Shown: one piece after another, positions 1 to 7,976 of the stretch
Layout: every line of letters begins with the position of its first letter
How positions within the stretch are numbered: the first letter of the stretch is position 1
DNA from: JANXYY01 sp035530875
GTDB lineage: Bacteria > Actinomycetota > Actinomycetes > Nanopelagicales > Nanopelagicaceae
Direction of reading: 5' to 3'
Assembly: GCA_035530875.1 (NCBI GenBank)
Contig: DATKUB010000028.1
Coordinates: forward strand, 1-22,309
Length of the DNA: 22,309 bases
The notes under the pieces: generated by a model
Told to the model about the DNA's origin: nothing
Database searches by the model: none
What the model saw: the letters and a program-made list of their open reading frames with translations, nothing else
Made by a program: the position numbers and the translations under genes

Positions 1-207
1 TCGGGAGATACGTTGGTGACTATCGACCAAGGGTTTGACAATCAGGCCGAGGCTCCAGTCAATGCCTGCGTCGATTACCTGACCAAAGGAATCGTTCCTT
101 CCGATCCTCTGCAATATCTGAACCCAATCGTCATCACGAAAGACGGTGGCACTGGACTCCAGACCCCAGCAGAGGCACGAGCTCGTTTGCAACAGGCAAC
201 AAGTTAA
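1..207 (+). CDS. Sugar-type ABC transporter substrate-binding protein, C-terminal fragment
   Basis: Only the last 68 codons are inside the window, open from base 1 and ending at TAA 205-207. The fragment contains a TIDQGFDNQA stretch, a helix-rich linker and a final LNPIVITKDGG strand, then an Ala/Arg/Gln-rich tail. This is the usual ending of type I periplasmic (Peripla_BP_4, ribose/xylose-like) sugar-binding proteins, and the next two genes are a matching permease and ATPase. It should be a lipid-anchored extracytoplasmic receptor that delivers substrate to the permease, but the signal peptide and ligand pocket lie outside the window. A TTG at 13 could be taken as a start, but it is an internal codon. 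The family call rests mainly on context and on a short C-terminus. Confidence 0.7.
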   Translation, partial: SGDTLVTIDQGFDNQAEAPVNACVDYLTKGIVPSDPLQYLNPIVITKDGGTGLQTPAEARARLQQATS

Positions 208-226
208 ATAGTAAGAAATGCTGTTT

Positions 227-258
227 GGACCCGCGGCTGCTTCCACAGCCGCGGGTCC
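227..258 (+). promoter_or_regulatory. Strong intra-operon hairpin between receptor and permease genes
   Basis: Bases 227-239 and 246-258 form a perfect 13-bp GC-rich inverted repeat (GGACCCGCGGCTG and its complement) around a 6-nt loop. No run of T follows, so it is not a classical intrinsic terminator. It lies 19 nt after the receptor stop and 27 nt before the permease start. Similar hairpins in ABC operons protect the upstream mRNA or attenuate read-through, so the receptor is made in excess over the membrane parts. That role is inferred here. Confidence 0.7.
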
Positions 259-285
259 TGCACCAACTCGAAAGGTCGATTTAAC

Positions 286-1338
286 ATGGTTTCGGATACA
301 GCGAAACGCCAGGGTAGGTCTAGGCGCGGTCTCGCCCTGAATCAATTACGGACTGCAGGTCTGGTGCTAGCGATTATTCTCTCCGGGCTAGTGTTCCAAT
401 CTCAAACATCTGCCTTCTTAAGCAGCGTAAACCTGCTGACCCTGCTGCGGGCAATGTCATCGCTTGGCATAATGGCATTCGCGCAGATGCTTGTGATTCT
501 TCTTGGCGAGATCGATCTATCTGTTGGTGCGGTTTATGGTTTGGCCGCGACGACCGTGGCCGTGCTGTGGTTGGGCGGAGGCGCGCTCCCGTTCCACGTT
601 CCGCTGATCCTCGCACTTGCCCTGGCTTTCCTGGTGGCCATACTCATTGGTGCTGCGAATGCTTTTCTAACCAGTGTGGTTAAGATTCCTTCGTTCATAG
701 CAACTTTAGGATTCCTCAGTTTGGCTCAAGGATCAGAGTTGCTCTTGAGCAACGCATCTACGTTTAATCCGGCCTACAACAACCCGCTGCCGTCTGCTGG
801 GGAATTGCGGTTCTTTCATCTCCTAGGAGGAGCTCAACTTCCCCTCGGCATCCCGATCCAAGTCGCTTGGCTCGCCGCCATGCTTGGATTGTTCTGGTTC
901 CTACGGCATCGCACACTTTTCGGGTTTCGACTCGTGGCCATTGGCGGGAATCCAATGGCCGCTCAGATTGGCAGACTGCCGATTCGTCGATACAAGTTTG
1001 TCGTTTTTATTCTTGCTTCGGTTATGGCAGCGCTCGCCGGCATTCTTGACTTCTCCTATGTCGGATCCGTCGGTCCGAACTCAGGTGGTTCCTTGGTATT
1101 TCCAGTGATCGCCGCAGTCGTCATTGGAGGAGCCAGCCTGAATGGTGGGTGGGGAACGATTCCCGGAACTCTTCTTGGTGCGATGCTATTGGCAGTCCTC
1201 GCGAATGGCCTGGCGCTGCTAGGTGTTGGTGCGTTCGCTCAGTTGCTTTTCGTCGGATTCGTAACCATTGGCGCAGTCACCTTGGACCGCGTGACACGCC
1301 AGTTAGCCAATAAGAGATCAAGCCGAGCCTCACAATGA
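286..1338 (+). CDS. CUT2/ribose-type ABC transporter permease
   Basis: This 350-residue, very hydrophobic protein belongs to the branched-chain/ribose permease superfamily (BPD_transp_2, RbsC-like). Visible marks are a basic cytoplasmic N-terminus, a LLGEIDLSVGAVYGLAA segment near residues 67-83 matching the family's GGIDLSVG motif, a KIPSFIATLG loop, a LFGFRLVAIGGNPMAA coupling-helix region around residues 211-226, and a FPVIAAVVIGGASLNGGWGTIPGTLLGA block near residues 268-295. It forms the membrane channel, probably as a dimer, with the downstream ATPase. Its ATG follows the 227-258 hairpin, and it overlaps the ATPase start by 4 nt (ATGA), implying translational coupling. Substrate is not predictable beyond a small polar compound, most often a sugar or polyol for this family. 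Confidence 0.9.
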   Translation: MVSDTAKRQGRSRRGLALNQLRTAGLVLAIILSGLVFQSQTSAFLSSVNLLTLLRAMSSLGIMAFAQMLVILLGEIDLSVGAVYGLAATTVAVLWLGGGALPFHVPLILALALAFLVAILIGAANAFLTSVVKIPSFIATLGFLSLAQGSELLLSNASTFNPAYNNPLPSAGELRFFHLLGGAQLPLGIPIQVAWLAAMLGLFWFLRHRTLFGFRLVAIGGNPMAAQIGRLPIRRYKFVVFILASVMAALAGILDFSYVGSVGPNSGGSLVFPVIAAVVIGGASLNGGWGTIPGTLLGAMLLAVLANGLALLGVGAFAQLLFVGFVTIGAVTLDRVTRQLANKRSSRASQ

Positions 1339-2882
1339 CAATTGTCGAAGTCCGCGACGCTCACAAACGATTTCGGAATACCAGAGCGCTTGACGGTGTG
1401 CATTTAATGATTCAATCAGGCGAGATTCTAGGTATAGCTGGACCGAACGGTGCGGGAAAGAGCACCCTTACTCGAGCGCTTTCAGGAGAGGAGCGTCTTG
1501 ACTCGGGAGAGATTCTGATAGATGGAGAGGTCTTACCTGAGTCGCGTATTGGTGAACTTGTCGCGGTGGTACATCAAGAGCCGCAAGTTTGGCTCAATTT
1601 GACGGTCGCTCAGAATCTGATGGTGGGGAACGAGGACACGCGCTTTGGACTTCCTTCCACGACGCAGGATCAACATAGGGTGCTAGAACGCATTGGAATT
1701 GATCACCTATCCGACACTCTCCTTGGGGAATGTTCTCTGGCGGTGAGACAGCGCGTCGAGATCGCTCGAGCGCTTGTGCGTGATGCGCGGGTCATCTTGT
1801 TCGATGAACCAAATTCGGCTCTTACTGACGAAGAATCCGCATCACTTTTTGAGTTTATGCACGAGTTGGCAAATAGCGGTCACGTTATAGCGTTGATCAC
1901 CCACCGACTTGCCGAATTGGTTACACATTGTGGGCGCGTGGTCGTGATCCGTGATGGTCGGGTGGCCACGGAACTCTCAGGAGAAGCACTAACAGAGACG
2001 GCAATTGCCAGCGAATTGGTGGCGGGCGAAACGAAGGGCGGAGGGCATAAGAAAAAGGCCCATGTGGCCATGGTCGATGAAGAATCATTGGTTCTGACGA
2101 ACAAGTGGTCCGATGCTCAGGGATCATTTCGCGATGTCGCCCTCAAGGTCGCGCCAAGAGAGATAGTGGCAATCGTTGGTGTTGAAGGATCGGGTGGTCG
2201 AGAAATCGTTTCAGCACTTGGTGGGATGCGGCCTTCACATGGAGAAGTTCGAGTCGCGGGCATGACAAATGAGAACGACCGAACCAGCAAGATTGCCTAC
2301 CTATCTGCAAATCGGACAGAAATGCTGTATCACAATCTGACGGTCGCCGATAACTTGGTAGCCCGTCTAGGAAACCCGAAAATAGCCAACAAATTTGGAC
2401 TTCTTCGCAGACGCAATATACGAACAACCGCTGTACAGGCCGTCAACCAATACTCAGTGCGCACCGATGGCGTTGAGCAGATGCTTACATCACTCAGTGG
2501 AGGCAACCAACAAAAGGTAGCCATTGCTGCTGCGATGATTTCCAATCCATCCTTATTGCTAGTCGAGGAACCGACTCGCGGAGTGGATGTTGGGAGCAAG
2601 CGCGAGATCTACCAGATGCTGCGTGAATATGCGGATGAAGGTAGAGCGGTGATCGCCTTTTGCACCGAAGCGCCGGAGGCATACGAGTTGGCCGACAGTG
2701 TAATAGTGGTTCAACGCGGTTTGTGTCTCGAGACTTTAAAGCCAATTGCATTTCCCGACGTTCAGTCTTTTGCAAGTGCATTAGCAGAACTCGAATTGAT
2801 TGACGTAGCAGAACATTCCTCAAGTAACTCGGCTGTCTCGAATGCGTCGATTACTTCTAACGAAAGGACGGATCTGGCGTGA
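1335..2882 (+). CDS. CUT2-type ABC transporter ATP-binding protein with two fused ABC domains
   Basis: The 515-residue protein has the RbsA/MglA layout. The N-terminal domain has Walker A GPNGAGKST at residues 36-44, a VHQEPQVW Q-loop and Walker B VILFDEPNSAL. The C-terminal domain has the degenerate Walker A GVEGSGGRE usual for this family, an intact LSGGNQQKV signature and LLLVEEPTRGVDVGSKREIY. The first domain's signature is unusual: CSLAVRQRVEIARAL lacks the glycines of LSGGQ, although N-domain signatures in this family are often relaxed. It energises import through the permease just upstream (4-nt overlap) and overlaps hyuA by 4 nt. Some members of this family are annotated as ribose or xylose transporters, but no specificity can be assigned here. 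Confidence 0.92.
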   Translation: MTIVEVRDAHKRFRNTRALDGVHLMIQSGEILGIAGPNGAGKSTLTRALSGEERLDSGEILIDGEVLPESRIGELVAVVHQEPQVWLNLTVAQNLMVGNEDTRFGLPSTTQDQHRVLERIGIDHLSDTLLGECSLAVRQRVEIARALVRDARVILFDEPNSALTDEESASLFEFMHELANSGHVIALITHRLAELVTHCGRVVVIRDGRVATELSGEALTETAIASELVAGETKGGGHKKKAHVAMVDEESLVLTNKWSDAQGSFRDVALKVAPREIVAIVGVEGSGGREIVSALGGMRPSHGEVRVAGMTNENDRTSKIAYLSANRTEMLYHNLTVADNLVARLGNPKIANKFGLLRRRNIRTTAVQAVNQYSVRTDGVEQMLTSLSGGNQQKVAIAAAMISNPSLLLVEEPTRGVDVGSKREIYQMLREYADEGRAVIAFCTEAPEAYELADSVIVVQRGLCLETLKPIAFPDVQSFASALAELELIDVAEHSSSNSAVSNASITSNERTDLA

Positions 2883-5005
2883 GCGAGCAGGCGCGTTGGC
2901 GAATTGGAATGGATACTGGAGGGACATTCACCGACCTGGTGGCACTCTCCAATACCGGCGAGATGCGTCTTGGCAAAGTAAGTTCGACACCTCACAATCC
3001 CGCGGATGCTGTATTCACGGCACTTGCGGAATCTCGGGTGGACTTGGCTGCAAAGCTCGATGATTTTGTACTAGGAACCACCATCGCGACGAATGCGGTG
3101 ATCATGCGGAGTGGGTCTCCGGTAATCCTTCTTACTACTGCGGGGTTTGAGGACGTGCTCTACATTCAACGCATTGATCGCCCCGGGCGATATGACCTCC
3201 AGTGGGTGAAGTCCGACCCATATGCAAATCGACAACTAACGATTGGTGTTGCCGAGCGAGTTCTCGCCGATGGGACGATTCGCCAGGCGCTTAGCGATTC
3301 AGAGCTTGATCGAGTTGTGTATGCGGTCGGAGAGTTGCTCACTTCTGAGCCGACCGCTGCGATAGCCATCGCATTCTTGTTTAGTTACGTAAACTCTGCT
3401 CACGAGCGAATGGTAGCCCTGAGGCTGCGCGCCGCTTTTCCCAATACACCAATTTCAATTTCGAGCGAAGTATCGCCTGTTTGGCGTGAATACGAACGCA
3501 CTGCGACCACTGCAATGGATGCTTACGTAAGTTCAATGGTACGAGAGTTCTCAAATGAACTTGAAGTGGGACTTCGTGAAAATAGCGTTGGGGGTTGGCA
3601 TGCGCTAATGAAATCAAACGGTGGACAGGCGCCGCTTGCTCATGCTGCAAAACGACCGATTGAGTTGGTACTTTCGGGACTCGCTGGTGGAATGATCGCG
3701 GGCGCATACTGGGCTCGAGCCGTTGGTTCACCTAAAGCAGTCACTTTGGATATGGGCGGAACCAGTGCAGACGTGGGAGTCGTCGTTGATGGGCAACTCC
3801 AGTACACCGGCTTGTTCGAAGTTGAATGGGGCTTGCCTATCGCAGTGCCAATCATTGATGTGTCGACCATCGGGGCTGGCGGCAGTTCAATCGCGTCAAT
3901 CGGTGCCGATGGGCTGTTGCATGTCGGACCCGCCAGTGCGGGAGCTGATCCAGGCCCGGCGTGTTACGGGCGGGGAGGCGCAAACGCGACTGTCACGGAT
4001 GCAAATGTAGTGATGGGGCGCCTTCACCCGGAACATTTCCTAAATGGCGCGTTACTGCTTGATGCAAGCCGAGCGACCGCGAGCATTGAGCCTCTGGCTT
4101 CCGTATTGAACCTCGATGTTGCCGATACCGCGGATGCGATCCTTTCACTCGCGGTTGAGAACATGGCCGGTGCTGTGCGTCTGGTAACCGTGGATCGGGG
4201 CCATGACTATCGGGACTTTGATTTGGTTGCATTCGGTGGTGCCGGTCCTCTACATGCGGTCGAAATCGCCAAACGAATGGGAATGCGTCGCGTTATCATT
4301 CCGCCCACTCCTGGATTGGTCTCCGCATTTGGCTCGATCATCGCTGATCAGCGTGTGGACCGACGCACCACTGTCGTGCGCCGACTTGATCAACCTGAGG
4401 CTCTGAATTTGCCCGAAGTTCTCATTGCTCTGGCGGCGGAGGTGAACGAAGAACTCTCACTTCAGCGACGCGCCGATGAGCCGGGTGAAATCGTGATCAC
4501 TACTTATGTCTCTTGCCGCTATCTAGGCCAGAACTATGAACAGGAGATCAGGACTTATCGAGGACGGCACGACCAGTCGTTTGAATCAATGCTTGAAATA
4601 GATCCGATGGCTCCAGGATTTAGCGATCGGTTATCCGAGATGTTCCATGCCGCTCATCTGCGGGCTTACGGATATGAAATGCGTGATCAATCAATTCAAT
4701 CGGTATACGTCGCCGCGACGGCAACTATTGCTAGCAGTGCGGTGGAATTCACTCCCTACCTTGCTGGTTCCCAGAACCCAAATATAGTCAAGCGATCTTT
4801 GCTGACCGCGCCCGGCACTTGGGTTGAAGCACTAGTTCTCGACCGGAACCAACTATCTCCAGGGTTCACTCTCCAAGGTCCGGCGATTATAGAAGAGGCC
4901 AACTCCACTACGTATGTCCCTCCGGGTTATCTCCTAGAGGTCGATTCCACGTACTGCTTAATTATCAGTTCGCTAACCGCGCCGACGGTAAGGATCAACG
5001 CGTGA
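2879..5005 (+). CDS. hyuA: Hydantoinase/oxoprolinase family subunit A (HyuA-like)
   Basis: This 708-residue protein begins at GTG 2879, overlapping the ATPase stop by 4 nt. The N-terminal domain (Hydant_A_N) opens with RIGMDTGGTFTDLV at about residues 8-21 and has LGTTIATNAVIMRSG. The central ASKHA-type ATPase domain shows TLDMGGTSADVGVVVDG and SAGADPGPACYGRGG, and then FGGAGPLHAVEIAKRMG. The C-terminal part ends with GPAIIEEANSTTYVPPGY, another family hallmark. Relatives include N-methylhydantoinase, 5-oxoprolinase and the ATP-using subunits of acetone/acetophenone carboxylases. All couple ATP hydrolysis to phosphorylating an amide or enolate. It should work with HyuB, encoded immediately downstream with a 4-nt overlap. 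Family membership is firm but the substrate is unknown, and the gene symbol denotes family only. Confidence 0.92.
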   Translation: MSEQARWRIGMDTGGTFTDLVALSNTGEMRLGKVSSTPHNPADAVFTALAESRVDLAAKLDDFVLGTTIATNAVIMRSGSPVILLTTAGFEDVLYIQRIDRPGRYDLQWVKSDPYANRQLTIGVAERVLADGTIRQALSDSELDRVVYAVGELLTSEPTAAIAIAFLFSYVNSAHERMVALRLRAAFPNTPISISSEVSPVWREYERTATTAMDAYVSSMVREFSNELEVGLRENSVGGWHALMKSNGGQAPLAHAAKRPIELVLSGLAGGMIAGAYWARAVGSPKAVTLDMGGTSADVGVVVDGQLQYTGLFEVEWGLPIAVPIIDVSTIGAGGSSIASIGADGLLHVGPASAGADPGPACYGRGGANATVTDANVVMGRLHPEHFLNGALLLDASRATASIEPLASVLNLDVADTADAILSLAVENMAGAVRLVTVDRGHDYRDFDLVAFGGAGPLHAVEIAKRMGMRRVIIPPTPGLVSAFGSIIADQRVDRRTTVVRRLDQPEALNLPEVLIALAAEVNEELSLQRRADEPGEIVITTYVSCRYLGQNYEQEIRTYRGRHDQSFESMLEIDPMAPGFSDRLSEMFHAAHLRAYGYEMRDQSIQSVYVAATATIASSAVEFTPYLAGSQNPNIVKRSLLTAPGTWVEALVLDRNQLSPGFTLQGPAIIEEANSTTYVPPGYLLEVDSTYCLIISSLTAPTVRINA

Positions 5006-6780
5006 ATACATCAAAAGTGTCGACTGAAGTGAATAAGGTCACCCTGACACTAATCCATCGTCAGTTGGTGAATATCTGCGACGAAATGGCCGTATCCATG
5101 ATGCGAACTGCGTATTCGCCGATTTTCTCGGAGGGACTCGACTTCTCAACCCTGATCCTTGATCGCGAAGGGCACTTGATAGCCAACGCAGGATTGAACC
5201 CTTCGATGCTCGGAGCCTCCCTATATGCCGCTACCTGGATCGTTCGTGAGGTTGGCCCCGAGAACTTCGCTGAGGGTGATGTGTATGTTCACAACGATCC
5301 CTATCGTGGCGGTAGCCACATGCCCGAACATATGATGGTTATGCCAGTGTTCGAGGCAGGAAAACTTGTAGCATTCATTGGGAATATTGCACATATGGCC
5401 GAAATCGGAGGTATGGCTCCCGGCTCATTTGCTGCAACTGCAACCGATGTCTATCAAGAAGGGCTTCGCCTGCCTCCGGTTCTGCTCTACAAGGATGGCG
5501 AACCAGTCCAAGATATTTGGCGAATCATCCTTTCAAACCACCGCACTCCCAAGGATTCTTGGGGCGACTTGCACGCCATGTATGGCTCGCTCAAGATCGG
5601 CAAGCGCAGGCTTTTACAGATGATCGAGGATCGCGGTCTTGAGGTTGTGACCCAAGTGTTCTCAGATATTCAGGATTACACAGAAAATGGATTAAGAGAG
5701 AAAATCAGAGCTCTTCCCGACGGGGTGTACTACGGCGAGGAATGGTTTGAAGATGACGGCATTACTGCAACCCCCTACGGCGTGAGGCTGAGTCTCATCG
5801 TCGATGGCGATGAGATTCTTTTCGATTTCACTCGGTCAGATAAGCAGGCCGATGGCCCAATCAACGCACCGTATGTCGTAACCATGTCAGCCTCTCTGAA
5901 CGCGTTGCTATACATGATCGGTGGGGATTTGCCAGTTAATGCGGGTTTGAATCGCCCGGTACGGATCGTCACGAAGGCCGGAACGATTTGCTGTGTCCAA
6001 TTGCCTGGATCCTGCGTCGGTGGTCAGACGGAATATCAGCCAAGGATCATGGAAATGGTCATGGGGAAAGTTCTTGGTCCGATTCTGCCGAATATGACAA
6101 CTGCCGCTAGCGGCAACACTTCCCTCAATTTCCTTTTTGGTGGGTTGGATCCTCGGACGGGAGACTATTACGCGCACTATCACTTTGAGGCCACAGGCTG
6201 GGGCGGACGGGTTAACACCGATGGAAACAATGCCACCATGCCGCCGCATGCAAATTGCCGTAACACTCCAGTCGAGATTTTTGAGAGTCGTTGGCCATGG
6301 ATCCATGAGCAATACACGCTGGCTCGCGGTGAAGTGGGTTACGGAGAGCACCGCGGTGGTTCTGGAGTGGTGCGAATTATCGAGGTGGCCGCCGAGACCA
6401 TCACAGTAAGTGCGATGTCCGACCGTGCGAGCCAACATCCATGGGGCGCATTCGGGGGCGGAGAAGGCAGTCTCACGCGCATTGAAATATGTCCTGCAGG
6501 GAGTTCGGAGTTCGTGAGCTTCCAAGAGCACTTCCATCTCGTTAGCCCTACTAAGTTCACCAATATTCGGGTTCACCGTGGCGATCGAGTTCGGCTCAGT
6601 TCTCCATCCGGAGGCGGCTACGGCCCGCCTGAAAAACGAGATCCAGCACTGGTCAGTCTTGACGTTCGAGATGGCTACACAACTCATGATCAAGCTGCCG
6701 CTATCTATCGAGTCATCTTGGATGAAAACGACCGAGTTGACGAGATGCGGACCGCGGCCTATCGAAAGGAAAGTGAATAA
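5002..6780 (+). CDS. hyuB: Hydantoinase/oxoprolinase family subunit B (HyuB-like)
   Basis: This 592-residue protein starts at GTG 5002 inside the hyuA stop. Family hallmarks occur in order: IFSEGLDFSTLILDREG, HNDPYRGGSHMPEHMMV (a metal-ligand-like His/Asp stretch), FIGNIAHMAEIGGMAPGS, FDFTRSDKQADGPINAP, GSCVGGQTEYQPRI, GYGEHRGGSGVVRI and a terminal SPSGGGYGPPEKRDP. HyuB subunits carry out the metal-dependent half of the reaction, hydrolysis of an activated amide in hydantoinases or carboxylation in acetone and acetophenone carboxylases, in a complex with HyuA. The following small gene starts on the last base of the stop codon, so A, B and the small protein are probably co-translated as one complex. 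The chemistry, ring opening versus carboxylation, cannot be decided from motifs alone. Confidence 0.92.
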   Translation: MNTSKVSTEVNKVTLTLIHRQLVNICDEMAVSMMRTAYSPIFSEGLDFSTLILDREGHLIANAGLNPSMLGASLYAATWIVREVGPENFAEGDVYVHNDPYRGGSHMPEHMMVMPVFEAGKLVAFIGNIAHMAEIGGMAPGSFAATATDVYQEGLRLPPVLLYKDGEPVQDIWRIILSNHRTPKDSWGDLHAMYGSLKIGKRRLLQMIEDRGLEVVTQVFSDIQDYTENGLREKIRALPDGVYYGEEWFEDDGITATPYGVRLSLIVDGDEILFDFTRSDKQADGPINAPYVVTMSASLNALLYMIGGDLPVNAGLNRPVRIVTKAGTICCVQLPGSCVGGQTEYQPRIMEMVMGKVLGPILPNMTTAASGNTSLNFLFGGLDPRTGDYYAHYHFEATGWGGRVNTDGNNATMPPHANCRNTPVEIFESRWPWIHEQYTLARGEVGYGEHRGGSGVVRIIEVAAETITVSAMSDRASQHPWGAFGGGEGSLTRIEICPAGSSEFVSFQEHFHLVSPTKFTNIRVHRGDRVRLSSPSGGGYGPPEKRDPALVSLDVRDGYTTHDQAAAIYRVILDENDRVDEMRTAAYRKESE

Positions 6781-7040
6781 TGAGTTGGCAGGCCCTTCGC
6801 AAGCCATGGAGTGACACCAGCGTCGATTACTGCGATGTGTGTGGCAATTTGCTCATTCACAGCTATTGGGAATTTCTGGCCGACGAAAGGGTCATGCGCG
6901 CCTGTCGAGAAGACGACGAACAACTTTGGTACCGACTAGAAGCGTTTCGTGCCAACTATCCCCCTCATTCGGCGGGTTCACCCTTAACGCGCCAATCGAC
7001 TGTCGCAGCACCGCAGACAATTAAGGAGTCCACATCATGA
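6780..7040 (+). CDS. Small CxxC protein linked to HyuA/HyuB, possible third subunit
   Basis: The predicted 86-residue protein starts at ATG 6780, sharing one base with the hyuB stop, and overlaps the next gene by 4 nt. It has WSDTSVDYCDVCGNLLIHSYWEF near its N-terminus, with a single CxxC pair at residues 18-21, followed by an acidic ACREDDEQLWYRL helix and a low-complexity Ser/Thr/Pro tail. There is no membrane segment or signal peptide. Small Cys-containing subunits accompany HyuA/HyuB-type proteins in acetone and acetophenone carboxylases, so a structural or metal-binding accessory subunit is the best guess. Only two cysteines form a clear pair, so a full zinc ribbon would need further ligands or dimerisation. 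Tight coupling on both sides strongly supports it as a real gene. Confidence 0.75.
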   Translation: MSWQALRKPWSDTSVDYCDVCGNLLIHSYWEFLADERVMRACREDDEQLWYRLEAFRANYPPHSAGSPLTRQSTVAAPQTIKESTS

Positions 7041-7951
7041 CAAGAAATCCTCTCGGCGCCCCAGTTTTCCCATATCAGCACGGAGTTCCCTTGAGTTCTG
7101 GCCTCTTTGAAGACGGTGCACATTTTAGGATCGAGATCCCAAGTGTTGAGGGCCCCGGCGTTATGGAAGCGGCATTGGATGCCGCCCGCCAACACGGTGT
7201 CGTAATCAATCGAGTGTCACAAGGTTCAGGCGCCATGCTCCTTAAGAATTCAGAATTGAAGGCCATGGCCGCTCTAGGCAGCGAAAACGGCATTGAGGTC
7301 TGTCTCTTTGTTGGCCCCCGCGAATCATTCGATATTGGTGTCAGCGCTCATTCGCCAGGCGGTGGAGGTCTCTCAAGCCAACTTCGAGGCAATCGCCAAT
7401 TGTCGTATGGAGTTGAGGATGTGATGCGATCCATTGAAGCGGGGATCCGAAGTTTTCTCATCCCTGACATTGGCTTGCTCGCGATCTTGGTGGGGATGAA
7501 GCAGGCGGGCGAAATCCCATCCAACTGCGTTTGGAAAATGAGTGTTGCTTTGGCGCCATCGAACCCGGCGGCGATCCGAGTTCTTGCCGATCTTGGGGCG
7601 TCGACGGTGAACGTTCCCTCAGACATGTCTTATTGGGATCTGGCGGAAATGCGGGCGGCCGTGGACTTACCTATTGATCTCTACGTGGAGGCTCCAGATA
7701 GTCTTGGCGGAGTTGTTCGAGGTCACGAAATAGCGGATCTAGTGGCCATTGGAGCGCCCCTCTACGCCAAGTTTGGGTTACGAAATGCTCGCGATGTTTA
7801 TCCCGCAGCTGATCACATCCTTTCCGAGGCAAGACTCAATGTGCGAGCAAAGGTCAGCCGCGCAGCGGTTGCACTCGAGTGGCTCGCCCGGTCAGGTAGC
7901 GATGCTATCCAGTCGAAGCCGTTTGCCGAGGGCCTAGCCGTTCCTCTTTAG
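7037..7951 (+). CDS. TIM-barrel-like protein of the hydantoinase cluster (U32-peptidase-like annotation class)
   Basis: This 304-residue cytosolic protein begins at ATG 7037 behind a good AAGGAG site at 7023-7028. It has RIEIPSVEGPGVMEAAL at residues 31-47, INRVSQGSGAMLL at 57-69, VCLFVGPRES at 88-97, then alternating strand/helix segments such as IRSFLIPDIGLLAIL and KMSVALAPSNPAAIRVLADLGASTVNVPSD. The final part holds LPIDLYVEAPDSLGG and APLYAKFG. This rhythm resembles a (beta/alpha)8 barrel, and from memory similar proteins beside hyuA/hyuB are often labelled 'U32 family peptidase'. I see no peptidase motif that would prove that. It could be an aldolase, lyase or epimerase acting after the HyuAB step. 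Function unassigned; gene reality is certain. Confidence 0.75.
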   Translation: MTRNPLGAPVFPYQHGVPLSSGLFEDGAHFRIEIPSVEGPGVMEAALDAARQHGVVINRVSQGSGAMLLKNSELKAMAALGSENGIEVCLFVGPRESFDIGVSAHSPGGGGLSSQLRGNRQLSYGVEDVMRSIEAGIRSFLIPDIGLLAILVGMKQAGEIPSNCVWKMSVALAPSNPAAIRVLADLGASTVNVPSDMSYWDLAEMRAAVDLPIDLYVEAPDSLGGVVRGHEIADLVAIGAPLYAKFGLRNARDVYPAADHILSEARLNVRAKVSRAAVALEWLARSGSDAIQSKPFAEGLAVPL

Positions 7952-7976
7952 TACCTTAGGGAGGGGGGTGGGTTAA

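Noticed and set aside
5908..6807. Long (299-codon) open frame on the minus strand
   Set aside because: It lies wholly antisense to hyuB, whose motifs are intact. The translated product has no recognisable domain and is a coding shadow.
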